NCBI RefSeq assembly: GCF_001653235.2
Contig: NC_035790.1
Span: 3,534,001-3,598,000, forward strand
DNA from: Pochonia chlamydosporia 170
Taxonomy: Eukaryota; Ascomycota; Sordariomycetes; Hypocreales; Clavicipitaceae
Length of the DNA: 64,000 nucleotides
Direction of reading: 5' to 3'
The notes below the pieces were generated by a model that worked only from the letters and a program-made list of their open reading frames with translations, was not told the origin of the DNA and searched no databases. Positions 44,638 to 57,100 of this stretch are shown piece by piece. The position numbers were made by a program, and so were the translations under genes. Positions within the stretch are counted from its first letter, which is position 1. Every line of letters starts with the position of its first letter.

Positions 44638-47600
44638 CAATGCCTGCCTTTTTGGTCTGTGACTGCGTGTCTTTAGCGTTGTTATTGTTATTGTTGTTGT
44701 TGTTTTCTTCACCACACTCCTTTTGTTTGTTTATTTGTTTGTTTGTTGTGTCCTTGTCTTCCTTTTGTATGTCAGCGATACCCCATTGTACTTTTTTTCA
44801 TTTCACCTTTGCCCTTTTGCTATACTTGATACCCACCGGCTTGTCAGCCACTGGCTCTCTTTTGTACGGTAGCTAAAAGGATAGAACGGATTATGGTAGC
44901 TGGCATGTGTGTACGTCTGAGTGGGAGTGTGGGAGTGTGTGGGCGTCGCGTTTATTATACCCCGGAATCGGAACAGGAATATGATTATCTGTACTGTAAC
45001 ATTTGGCCTGGCGGCAAGAAGTAATCATAATTGTATTATTAGTACTACAGCACTGTACTGCATAGCATCACAAATATGGATTGAAGTGACTTATTCCATC
45101 CAACATGACGCCTTGGCAACACGGTAATTTCCCCAGATGACAAATCTATTTTCACGGTTGTTCTTGATGACTATATTTAGAACATAGATCAGGTCGTGCA
45201 TCCGCATGCTGCAAATCAAATCAAACTTGACCTAACCTGACCTAACCTAACCGCAATGCACAGCACAGCTCAGCGCAGCTCTCTGCAAATGCAATGCAAT
45301 TTCCAAAGTCAGCAGTGCACGTCGCACAAGCACTACACTACACTGTCGTTTGTATTCCCACAGACCAGTAGGGAAATTGACAGCTTAAAAGTATAAATAG
45401 CAAGAGGGGCGGTAAGACAACTCGTGGCTCGCCACGTCTCAGCCTCCTGATATGTCACATTCGTGGCCATGAACTCTGTGCTGGGTGCCTGGTTGTGGAG
45501 GTGCGTTGCGTTGCATGCGGGAAATAAAATGGCGGTATCTATCCCCGCTGGTATGGAGTCTGGTATCTGTGCAAGATTGTGCGGTAAATTGGAGGGGCTG
45601 GAGAGCCAGGCGCCAATGTTGAATGTTGGTCACATTCTCCAGACACGAGATGTTTTTGTGAAAATCACCAACGGTTGTGGGTTGACCCTGGACTTGCTTG
45701 GACATGGACGTGGACTTGGACTTGCAGATGAGAGGAGACTGAGGAGACAAGGACATGGAGTCAAGATTGATCAAGTCCATGTTTGGTTCTGGTTCAAATG
45801 TTACCCCTGGCGCCAAACTCCCTGGACCCAGATACTAGTTTGGTCTGGTAGTCTCAAGGGCTTGAAGGGCAAGGCTGGTTCCTGGCGGTTGAGGCGACCA
45901 GACCACTTTGGGAAAGTTGGGGGCGTTTACTGCTTGGAACGGTCCCCAAAATAAGCCAACATTGAAGTCCCAGCCCAGGGTGGTCTGACCAGGGTAGGGT
46001 CAGATCAGAACAGACCAGACTAGACTTCAATGGACTTGACTGCCAGAGCAAGCCCAGGACAGGAGAGGAGAGGACAGACGACCAGCGCCCGCCGCCAAAG
46101 CAGCCAGAAGCCAGAGCAGCTAGAATAGCCAGACCAGACAGGCTAAAGTACGCCAGGCCCCAGAAAAATAAAACAACCCGCCTGGTTCCTGGTTCCTAGT
46201 CGCACCTCTTTTTGAACAATCCGTCCACCCGGTGGACCAATCAGGCGCTTGCGAAGGTCGCCTCGCTGTCCAAAAGCGGATAAAATGGACGTACCTTAGA
46301 AACAATAAGACTGGGCCTCCAACCATCCGTCCATGTCCAGTCCAGTCCAATCTGGTCTGGTCTGTCCATCAAATCGTTGTTGCCGGTCTGCTCTGGTCAA
46401 TCTGGTTGCGCCGTTTTTGCCAAAGCAGAGTAGCGGGCCACCCTGGAACAAGGTCGTTGTTTCAATAAAAAGTAGGCTGGCTGGCTGGAGCTGTTGTCAC
46501 TCGCTGTCCGGCTTCTTCCGTCTTGTCAAGGAAGTTTGGTTCTAATCAACACAATATTGGCATTGGGACTGACCTGTACTCCGTATTGGTACTGTATTAC
46601 CGCATCATCCCATCATCCCATCATCCTCCCCCGCATGGCTGGCGTACCTGCATAATGTAAACACCCAAAGTAGCTGGCTGAATCTCGATCCCTGGTACAG
46701 AATATGGTTCGGCCCCTGCCTTCAGTTCATGGCCACCACTGGTTTGCCTTTGCATGCATCCAGCAGCTTGTCCGGATAATAAAAAAAGAGCATGGTACTC
46801 TATGGTTTGGCGCAATGCAATCCAAATCTCCTCGGCAAAGCATCCTGCCCCCCAACATAAAGTGCTCCGTACAATATCAGACATCCACACAGCCAGTCAT
46901 GGACACATCAGCAAGCCCTCATGCGGCAGAGCCTGTCTGGACATGTCGATCAATTGTCCCAGTAGGCGCCTGTCGTTGGGCTTGAAGCATCATGTCTCTC
47001 TCCTCTCCCCTTGGCTGAAGAGGGGATGTCGGCCACACTGACCTGACTGGCACACGTAGGCGCGCATGCTGTCTGGTGTCTGGTTGTCAATGTCTGAGTC
47101 TGAGTCTTTGACGCTGTGTCCAACAAATGATAATGCTGCACCCGGTACAGTATACATAGTAAGGTTCTGTACCAGACAACAAAGTGCAACAGAGTACGTA
47201 GTCGTCATCGCTCCCCAAGACCCCAGACCATATGCATGCAGTCTTCAGTTTGCCGTCTGATCTGTTCTCCGCTTCTTCCTTTGGCTTCAGTATCGTCCTT
47301 CGGTCTCGTCTGCCCTTGTACCGGACTCTCTGCTAATTTCCTTTTTGTGTCGCACAACACACGCACGCAAACACACAGCCGCTCCTGTTGAATCTTGCGC
47401 ACTTCTGCTACAGTGCCACACAACTGCTCTCGTGTCAGTCATTCAGTCCTTGCTGTTTGTCAAGTGTCTGGTGTGTTGGATGCTCACTCATAGTCCCTGC
47501 TCAGAACTGAACAGACCAGTTCGACATCCTGGTCATGACCCCTGCAACGCGACAACCCCATGCACTTTCATATTGCAGGACTGATTCTGGACCCCCTCGT

Positions 47601-48544
47601 CGGTCCTCCCAAAACAGCCCGCATCGACCACAATGAGAAGGACATCAAAGAACTCATGCTCCATGGCATGCAAGCCGCTCAACTCGGCACATGATATTAC
47701 GTGCATCCAGCTGAAGCCACTCTCGCCGGGTACCCAGTAAAGCACGCGGGCTAGGGAAATCCTTCCGAGACATGTCATGTCAATCCCCTTTTTGATACAG
47801 TCAATGCTGCCTTGAAGTGCCTTGAAGTACCGTATGTATATTGATTGTTTCGTTACTGGACTTGCTAGCAGTCCCTTCGTTATGATGCATATCCCAAAAC
47901 ACAAAGGAAGAAAAAAGGAAAGAAAAGGAACAGAGAAACGAGCAAGCCACGTTTCCCCTCCTCATCCAAAAGCAAAATGTCCATCTGCTCCAAAATAAGA
48001 TGCTCCAAAATTGTTGCAAATGCCGCAAGCTCCTGACTGACACGTACAAGAATATATCAATACAAATGCAAAATATGTCTTCCTCGCAGACATGCCTCGT
48101 CAACTGTGGCACTGCCTAAAACAATACCTGCACAACGACACGCCGGGTGCTGTGATCCCTAGGAACTTAGAAAACTCTAGTTGCGGCGTCAAATCCACAG
48201 CTCGTCTCAAGATCCAAAAATAAAAATAAAACCAAAAGAAATAGATAAAAACATAACCGAGGAAAGCATGCCCAAAAATGTAGAGTCCCAAGATAATGAA
48301 CAAGAAATGCGCTTGTCAAAATGGGAGCAAAAAATCCGCCCCGACGGAAACTTTTCTTTTCTCTGCTCTGTATATCCAAAACTCGAGAGCAACTGGTGAG
48401 ACAAAGTAAATATATCTTCGTGCGGTCGTCGCATGTGTTCCAATATTCTTTACGCCGATGCTTAAAACCATCAACCCTCTGCTGCAGGGCACCCTAGCTG
48501 ACAAAACCGTTCAAGAAATGAGACAAAAAAGTAAAGCGCGCGTC
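44638..48544. other. 3.9 kb convergent region without a supported gene
   Basis: Begins with T/G-rich microsatellites (TTG, TTTG units, about 44680-44750). A TATAAATA near 45391 precedes a 163-codon frame (45463-45954) that is rich in repeated GGACTTGGACATGGAC-type sequence and is not called. Several CCAGAC motifs lie at 46011-46140 and 46351-46366. Confidence 0.45.
44681..44750. repeat. T/G-rich microsatellites (TTG and TTTG units)
   Basis: Runs of TTATTG/TTG followed by GTTT units in the 3' flank of the TBC gene. Probably in the 3' untranslated region. Confidence 0.65.
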
Positions 48545-50050
48545 TTATCGACCTTGTTCAGATGTCCGCGGTGGCGTTCTCTCCCGTTGGAGCCCTTCTT
48601 CGTCACGGCGCCGAGGCATAGGCCTCTCAATGTCATGAGTTGGGCTAAATTGCGGTCTAGATGGCTCGTGTGAAAGTAGCGTAGATACGGAATGCTTGCT
48701 TGGATCTGTGCCGTATCTCTCTCTCGAATATTCCGGGTTCACGTCTCGGCCTGGTGACACAGATCGTGGTCCACGGTCCGGGTCCTCCACATGATGGTGA
48801 TGACTCGAGGGTCGAAACCAAGGCACGTCACTTCTTTGACGTTTATGCCCTCCTTTTCGACCTGAAGGAGGATTTGACAAGCTGCTCTGTATGAATGGAG
48901 GTGGAGATCGAAGTCGCTGCTCGCCAGGGGTGCCGGATAACTGCGGCCCCGTAGCTTTGCGTTTCTTGCTGGACTCTCCTATTATAACGGAGCCAATGTT
49001 AGTCTACAGTGAGTCTCGCTTTCTTTTGGTTTTAGACGCACCGGACGGAGTTCCCGGTCTGTTGGAGCTGCCGCTCCCTGATTGCGTCGCTGGTGGTTGC
49101 CAATGATGAAAGTACAAGCCAGGGCTTGACTCCTGCGGTGCTGGCTGTGTGTGCATATGTGCTTGGGAACCATAAGGCGACACGCCGGCAGCGCCAGGTT
49201 GGCCAGATTGCGATGGGTTCCCGCCAACGCCAGGCATAGCTGATCGGCCTACCACACCGCTCACCGTTTGTCCTCGGGGTCTTGTAGGTGATCCTGGATA
49301 TGGGCCATAGCCTCCTGGACCAGGCGGTGGTGCCGGGTTTGCAGCTACCCCAGGATATTGTCCCTGAGAGGCGCCTTCCCTCTGGTGTGGATCCGGTGAA
49401 TGTTGCCTCTGTGCCGGTAACAGTTGCAGTTGCTGGCTCTGTGACGGCACGAGGAACTGCTGAGCCCAATCTATTGCCGTCTGTGACAGTGTTCCGCCTG
49501 CGGCCATGCCAGCAAAGACCAAGGGTATCATCGGTGGAGGGATCCCTCCTCTGAGAGAATCTCTGAGAATATCCATTTCCACTCTTCGTTGCTCCAGCCG
49601 AAGGCCCTCTTGCCGCGTCTTCTCTTCTTCTTGTTTCGTTTTTTCTTCCTCGGCTCTAGCCTGTAGCCAGTTTCTCATGGACTCCTCAGATCCGTGCCAT
49701 TGTTGCGGAGGAGGGGGCAAAGATGTCCACGGCTGTCCTTGGGGACCGCCCTGACCAGCAGGCGGTGGTGGAGGAGGCGGCTGTTGATGTCCATGATGCT
49801 GCGGAGGTGGAACGCCTGTAGATGGGCCTGGTTGCGGAGGAAGTGCCATAGCTGCCGGAGGCGGCAACCCTCGATGAGGTGCCGACATGGCTTGATTACT
49901 CGGACTGTGGCTGCGAGAAACGACCTGGTGATGTTTGTACACTGCTTCCGAATGGCTCAGAGGCGGAGAAGGTCGTGATGTTGAAGGAGGAGTTGGCAAA
50001 TCATGAACGGACCTATAGCCGTACGTTGTTGGCTGCTTCACAGTAAGCAT
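48545..50050 (-). CDS. Proline-rich protein with charged coiled coil, conserved-looking, function unknown
   Basis: Two exons, 50050-49042 and 48978-48545, over a 63-nt intron (GTGCGT ... GACTAAC ... AATAG); 480 residues. Starts MLTVKQPTTYGYRSVHDLP; an upstream in-frame ATG at 50134 would add 28 residues and is less likely. Residues to about 130 are Pro/Gln-rich. A charged helix follows (MRNWLQARAEEEKTKQEEE and onward, about 150-185), then a compact-looking block with GGIPPPMIPLVFAGMAAGG and an IDWAQQFL segment. The rest is Pro/Gly/Gln- and Ser-rich, with a basic KKRKATG cluster right after the intron that could be a nuclear signal, and an Arg/Asp-rich tail. The helix plus GGIPP block is the kind of core seen in uncharacterised proteins shared among filamentous ascomycetes; a nuclear role is inference only. 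Confidence 0.75.
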
Positions 50051-52206
50051 CGTCGCTTTTATACGACTATAGCAAACGCCAAGACACGATTTGGGGGCAT
50101 GGGCGTGCAAGCACGCTCTTGATAAAGAAGTCAAGGTGGAAGGGGGATCGGACTGGTGGATGCTATTTCAGCAATGGTGACGACAACGTTTATAGTCGAG
50201 TTAAAGTGAATTGAAGGAGAGACAAGAAAGTAAAAAAGGGTATTGACTTGGGAAAGGGGACAAGAGGGAGTGATGTGCCTAAACAAGACAGAAAAGAGGA
50301 AAAGAAGTGAAGGCAAAGAGGCGTACAGAAGTGGATAGCAAGTCTTTAAGTCTAAGTCTTGGACTGCTGGTGCTGGTGCTGGTAGAGCTAACACAGCTCG
50401 AGGAGAATGCAACGCAAGCTGGAGGTGTCGACCAGCTCAAGGACGGTCGAGAGAGGGTAACGGCCGAGGAGGTGGGGGGCGTATGGGTCTGTGGACAAAG
50501 ACTGGCCAACCTCATTTGGACATGGCTGAAGTTGAGTTGAAGGGTGGATGCGAGGAGAGCTGCCAGGTTTCCCTGGAAAAGAGTCGTTGACTAGGGGTAG
50601 CCTTCTTCGGTATCTCGAGCGGTCTGTTCTCTGCGGCGCTTCCTGGATCGGGGCTCGATGAGGCACAAGTGGACGGAGCACCACCAGTAAGCAACGAGGG
50701 TAACGACGCGAGAGGCGCCCAAAGGGGGACCAGGCCAGAAAGGTCCAGAGGCCAAAGAGGCCAAAGAGGCAAAGAAAAGCCAAGGTCAGGTCAGGCAGGC
50801 AGGTGGGTAGAGAACGGCGTAGAGCAGAACAGAGCGAAGCAAGGCAGGCCAAGGCAAGGCAATCCAAGGGCTGGCAGTTGAAAGCCGGGTAGCCGGGGCG
50901 GACAGCGGAAGCGGACAGCGGACACACCGTCCTGGAGTGGAGATGCGTCCGAGAAATTTGGAGGTGATTGACAAAGTATGCCGCGAGATTCAAAAGGTAA
51001 ATGGCCTGATTAGGGAGTTGGATCCAAGACCTGGAAGAAGGCCTGGCGGAAAGCTGGGGGTGTTGGATGACCAAGGGGGGGCGTGAGGACAACGATTCCA
51101 CCGGGGAGAAGGCGTGTGGTGGTGTGTGTATGGATGTGGCATCCAACGGGGGTTAATGGCAAAAAAGAGAAACGGCGTGGAGCCTGAGAAGGGAAAAAAA
51201 AAAGAGGATGTGTATGGAGCACAGAGTACGAAAGTGTCGTTATGCGTGTTGCGCGTGGAATAACAAAGGATGAGCTTTGAATGTCCCTGGCGTGTGGCTG
51301 TCGTTGCTGAGGCTCAACGGGGGCAGGTACGACGATGGCAGATGGCCAGATGTAATATGATGTCTGGTATGATGTACGGAGAGACGAGATGGGACGGGAC
51401 GAGGGCTATTAACCCTTTGTAGGAAAGAAAACGAATGCCGTTCTGATCTAGAAGTAGGTCTCACGACGAAACGAAGGTATTCCTGGCCAGGCTAACGACA
51501 ATGAATAAAAAACAGACGGGCACCAAAAATAAAATGAAATAAATGAAATGAAATAAAAAAACGAGTGAACAGCTTTGGCAAGAGGCGGTGCGTTGTGGTG
51601 TGTCGCAGCTGCAGTTTGCAGTGGTGGCCGTTCGTAAGCAGCCAGCCTGCGTGATTGGTGCTTGAGATTTGGGGATCGGATTGGGGGTTGGACAAGGAAA
51701 CTTCGCGAAGGCTGTTGGGATTTGGGGCAGCAGCATCCGCAGAGAGGGGGAAAACTTGAAACGGGAAACGCAATGACGTGAGTGAGGATCTCAAGAACAG
51801 AGACGGCAATGCATCAACTTTTCCATGTGGACATGGAAGTGGCTGGGCTGAGATGCAATGGGGGACGATAGCAACGCCTTTGGGTCTTTGGGTCTGGTCT
51901 TGGGCGTCAAGACTGACGATGACTCGACAAGGTGACGAGGGGGCAAGAAAAGGTGTTGTTGTTGGGGGAGAAACGGGCCCGACCAAGAGTGTAGATACCA
52001 ATTGGACCAACGTCAAAGGGAAACCAAGCAAACAAGAATCACCAGATGCCAAAGCCTGATATGTGACGAGAAGAGGAAAGGAAAAGAGTCCGGTCTGCCA
52101 GGGAGGGGAAAAAAAAAAAATACTAGAAGTGAACCATACGAGCGGCGAGGATACGGGCACAAGAAGCGAGGGGCGACGAAAAATAAAAAATAAAAAATAA
52201 ACACGC

Positions 52207-52232
52207 ACCAGACCAGACAGACCAGACCAGAC
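52207..52232. repeat. (CCAGA)n short tandem repeat
   Basis: Four to five imperfect CCAGA pentamers, preceded at about 52179-52200 by an AAAAAATA-type A-rich repeat. Confidence 0.7.
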
Positions 52233-54080
52233 GCAAGCACACATCCAGCTGAAAGTGGCCAAGTTTGTGCCCGCAGAGGGGGCGGCCTGCTTGATTTGAC
52301 CAGAGTAGACACGACCAAAGTCAACATCTACAACACCACAGCGTTGATTGACATTGATGACGCCAATGCTCAAAACGGCCCAGCTGGGCATGATTGCGGC
52401 AACATTGTGGATTTGGGAATGGGACAACGCAAATCCTCCTTTGTGTTTTGAAGCTAACTAATACGTGCTCTGTCTTAATCAGTGGTTGCGATGGGCCTCA
52501 TTACCAGATAGGAATGGTTGCTGAGCCAGGACTACAAGCTGCATGTAGCACATGAGACTATGGATCAACATCGGGGACAGCGAGTTGCCCTTGCAACGGA
52601 CTATGAAGACAATCCAGCTGGGTGTTAAACTGGGAGGGGGATCTGGAGTGTTGCCATGGAGGATATTGTGCAATGAATACTCTTCAAATTGTCACGATAC
52701 AATCATCAACCAAGTGTCGTGGTCAATATTGGAACCAGGCCTGAGCTGAGGCTTGAAACTGCCCCGGTTGTGATGTGTAACTAGAGCTCGTGGAGCTTAA
52801 AGTGAGCTTTCAAGCCATCTGCACCTCGTGTCCTGGAGGCGTTGCGATAATGATGAATTGGGACACGGCAGCAAGAGCTGGCTTGCTTCTGATGGCGCGC
52901 TTGACCCAACTGGATTGATGCTCTTGTTCAACACTGGTCTTGGCTCAGTCTTGGCCACGCCTTGACAAGCCCAGGCCCAGCGGTGAATGTATGGTGATCC
53001 ACGGCTTGGTTTCGCAGGCATCAATCCATCTTGGCAATGGAATCCGGCTGTGGGATCACATATGTGCGTATTGTATTGTCAATAGGATTCGCCTTGATTC
53101 CGCTCTATTTGAGTACCTGGGTAGCTTGGGCTTCGTCTGTCCTCTCATCTCGCCTTTGGCAGTGGCTGCAAGAAGTAAGCATTGGGGGCAGCCCAAAAGA
53201 ACAGCCCAAAAGAAAAGCGCAAAAGAAATGAAAACCGAAAAATCGATAATCCCATTCTCTTGTATCGTCATGCCATGTATCGTGAAACGCCGTTGACAGA
53301 TAGGGAAACGTTGGAGTGGGGGGGGGCCAAATGAGAAACCGGCGCCAAAGATGCACTATGACATCCAATAAAGCTTCAGCAAGCATCCAGCAGTACAGAC
53401 CAGAAACCTATCCTAGCTCGGATTTTGGTCCTGACTAGCTCTGTTTAATGTTAGCTTCCAACTGACTTGTTTTCTGGCGGCGACACATGCAGCACCACAT
53501 GCAAAAGTGTCGAAATGATGCAGTAGAACGCTCTAGTGCTATCGCTCAATCATGCTGGGCTGTGATCTGTGTGAGGCTAGTCAAGAGTTCGCCGTGGAAC
53601 TTTTAGAAGCGATCGGGCAAAAAACGTGTCCGGGTGAATGCAAGCTGTCACTGGTCACACTGGTCGGAGCAGATCCCATACCCTCCCTTCTTGTTCTGGA
53701 GCTGCTGGAGCTGTTGTGTTGGTCGTGGGCTTGCCCCAGGCCCATTGTTCGATCGGCTTGGCTTGGCCTGGCGCATGTTGAGGAGTTGTGAAGGTTCAAG
53801 GTTACCGTACTTCAATCTTGACATGACAGCTCAGGATAGCTCAGGACACGTCGGAGTTTGGCCATTCGGCTGCTTGTCCGAAAATGGTTTGCTAATGTCA
53901 AGTGCCTCCACCGGGCAGCCAGGTCTCTTTCAGGCCAGACTACAAAGGACGAGTACCTCTCGATGTCGCATCGTGACTTGTCGCCATTACTAGGACTCAG
54001 CAGTCTCGACTTGAGCATTGAATTTCAACTGGTTCAACCTCGTCTAGTCGTTGAGACGAGGGAAGGAGCAACCGTTGACT

Positions 54081-54105
54081 GCCTGCCTGCCTGCCTGCCT
54101 GCCTG
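54081..54105. repeat. (GCCT)6 microsatellite
   Basis: Six perfect GCCT tetramers plus one base. Confidence 0.85.
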
Positions 54106-57100
54106 ATAATGCGCTCCTATCCCGTGTGCCTTGTGCTTCTCCTCCACCCATCTTGCCGCCTATCATGCCAAACGAAACATCAACATCATCCACTCTGTGC
54201 AAACATGTACGATATCATGACCCGTGCCTTGATTTTCTCACGTCCTCGCCTGTCACGGCTAAAAACATCAACGCCAAAACGGGATCGCGTCTTGCAGGCC
54301 TCGCCTATCACGCTCGTATTCCTGCCTCCGCAGCCGGTTGCCAAATACACCCTTGCAAGTCCTTGGAACATCTGACTTGTACGAAAGCGTGCCCACGAAC
54401 CAGTTTTGGGCAACAGCCTTACCTCTTTTCTTACTCTTGCTTCCAATTTTCATTTGTTTTTTCCTGCCTGGTCCCTGCAAGCTATTTTGTGTCCCGTACC
54501 CGCCACCCGTAAGGAATGGGCAAGAGTATTGTACGCCGCCTGCCCTCCCTCGCCACTGCAGCCAAGGAATTTGCACCGATGACGACGGGTCAAAACCTGG
54601 AAAGGGAACCCTAGCTAACTAACGTGGGCCATGACTAGGGAAGGACCATGGACAAGGTGCTGCCCAGGCTCTGCTTGGGTCAAGATATCTGGGCACATTC
54701 CTGGCCAGAGCTGACCGTGGCTGACAACCGCATGTGGGAGGGATGGCCGATCGGTGCTTCCCATGTGCTCACGACCTTGGTGGTTGCACGCCCAGGTCTG
54801 GTCCCAACGATGTGCTTCACGGACACCTGCGTCAGTCGTGTCAAGGTCAAGTGTGAGCGCTCAACAATCCAGCTCCACGTTGTACCGTGGGCCATCGAAA
54901 TGCGCCACCTTGAGGCGTGTGCCTTTGCAGTAACAATTTAGTGGACCTTTTCATGTGAGCAATGGTGGCTGCTTTGAAGTGCGTCTCCACGATGCTGCTG
55001 GCGTGCTTCATGCCTGTGCCACCTTTTTTACGGCGAAGGCAGGCATTTCCCGCCCTCCAGGCCTACTTTCAGTGCGTCACATATCTAAAGTAGAGTTTTT
55101 TGGGTTTTGACAGAAAGGATACTGCCATTTTCAACTATATTGCCCGATATTAAGCCCATGGTACGCCATTCGCCAGCCGGGATTTCTGTCATCGGCCTCA
55201 CGACGGGATGCTGGTAAAAACCATCATCTGACCACTGCAGCCGACAGTATCATTGAGTGGCAAAGGCATTGGAAGAAAAGGTGGCTATATACCGCCATTT
55301 CTTGGCTCTCAATCCTTGTCATGGCCAAAGAGCAGTCTCACGCAGTGTTAGCCACATCTGCACCATCCATCAAGCAAAGGTCCCCAAAACGCTATCATCC
55401 ACAAGAAGCAGCATAGCTCATCATGCCAACCATCCTCGTTTAGTCCGCTCGCTGTGGCTCTGGGCTGCATTGGAACCACGATTGCATATTCTTCCAACGG
55501 CAATTCGCCCAGCCCAAGTACAAGCCGGGGCCTTACCAACATCGGACCAGAAGATCAAGCAATTCTCCCTGATAGCTGCGATGTATGTTGCAAGTTACAT
55601 GCATAACACAATGGATACTCGACATGAGCGAACAAGATCAACCTCACTGACCACGCGCAATTGCCTTCTTGGTGGATTGCAACTTGGACCGCCGTCGGAT
55701 AATAGGAGACAAAGCCCGCGCTCTAGAAACGTCAGTCAAATGCTATTTTGCATGAATTGGGTTACATCCGCCGGGACCCCGACGCAAAATCACAAGCTGG
55801 AGCCTCGTCACAATACCATGAATGCCATACGTCTGGATTGGCCATCTCTGAAGAACATGTATTGTCCTCCTGCAGAACCGTCCATACTCCACCACTCTCT
55901 ATGTCGAGGCAGATCTGGCATTTGCATTAGGCACATGGAAACGCAGTAGGAGTTTTTTATGAGCCGAGCAAGGCAAGCCACGCATTTTCCAGCAGTGAGA
56001 CCCCGCGCTCTCGCCTTTAGCCTTGACAAAAGGAACAAACCAGCCGTTCCATTGGCAGCGCTGTCCATCCAAGTTCCGAAGGTCGTGTCTCAATTTGGAA
56101 GAGATATCCTCCGGTTTGTTTCACAGCATTGATTGTACTTCGTTACTATCCCGCCCGTTCTAACCGCTGTTACACGACATGGAATAGCCTTCCCGATAGA
56201 TTGGGTTCATCGCGAACACAATAACATACGAAGCTGGTGCAATATGCAGCTATCCCCAGTTTTGAATCCGATGGCTTGGTACGTAAAATCGTTGAAATAT
56301 GCTCTATTAATCGCCTCCCTAACGATGAGATTACTTCCCAGGAATTGTCTCGCCATTGAAAGCTGTCAGGTGGACGCGAATATCGAAATCTGTTTCCGTC
56401 TTCTCAGCTCCCTTTTGACAATTAATGACCCAGCTAAACTACACAGAGATTCTATAATTTGGACAATTCTGCCCACTCACTACGAGCAAGTGTCGTACCA
56501 ATTGTATAGAGAAGGCTTTTTTTTGTTTCTCTCGGACTACACTTGTAGAGTCACGATGGCTTGTTGCACGAAATGCGAATACTATCAACCGGAGCATAAC
56601 AATGTAAGACATCTTTGGTGGGTCGGCCCTAGCTATCCGCGAAGCTGTGGCCCGTTCAAGGCTAGTTGAATATGGGTCTGGTAGGGATCGAAGCTTCTTG
56701 GGCCAACCCCTGTCAAAAACGAGCCATATCTGAAACACCCCGCCCTGGATTCGATGCGAGCATCAGTCTTGAAACCTTGAACTCCTGCTCCGTACAAATC
56801 TCTTGATATCAACGAAAACCCTGCAGAGAGAGAATCATCTTTTGTTCTCTCGACGACAGGAACCCAGCCCGGACGTAGGGGCTCACATTTAACAGACCGT
56901 GGCCATTGTGGCTGGTCAAGATTACACCACGCTGACGAACCAGGCGCCCAAACTGGGACGACGTTTTTGCGGACGATCAACGCCAAAATGCCACAACTCA
57001 ATTGGCCAACTCTTCTCAATGAGCCGGTTTGTATGTACGGCTTTTGAGAAGAAGGAAAGAAGATCCCACAGCCAAAAGATTGCCGAATACGGGTGTCCCA

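Noticed and set aside
50388..51146. 252-codon minus-strand frame
   Set aside because: Same compositional bias, no motif, overlaps frames on both strands.
51492..52427. 311-codon minus-strand frame
   Set aside because: Its length reflects pyrimidine-rich composition (many Ser, Leu, Phe, Pro); no domain, and it lies in the probable 5' region of the gene at 48545-50050.
54081..54105. GCCT and CCAGA runs considered as CRISPR or telomere-like arrays
   Set aside because: Units are four or five bases without spacers and do not match the TTAGGG telomere unit; they are ordinary microsatellites.
55257..55949. 230-codon plus-strand frame
   Set aside because: Begins at a non-ATG codon and shows no domain or signal.
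56650..56720. tRNA-like GATCGAAGCTTC segment
   Set aside because: No acceptor stem, D-arm or anticodon arm could be paired around it.
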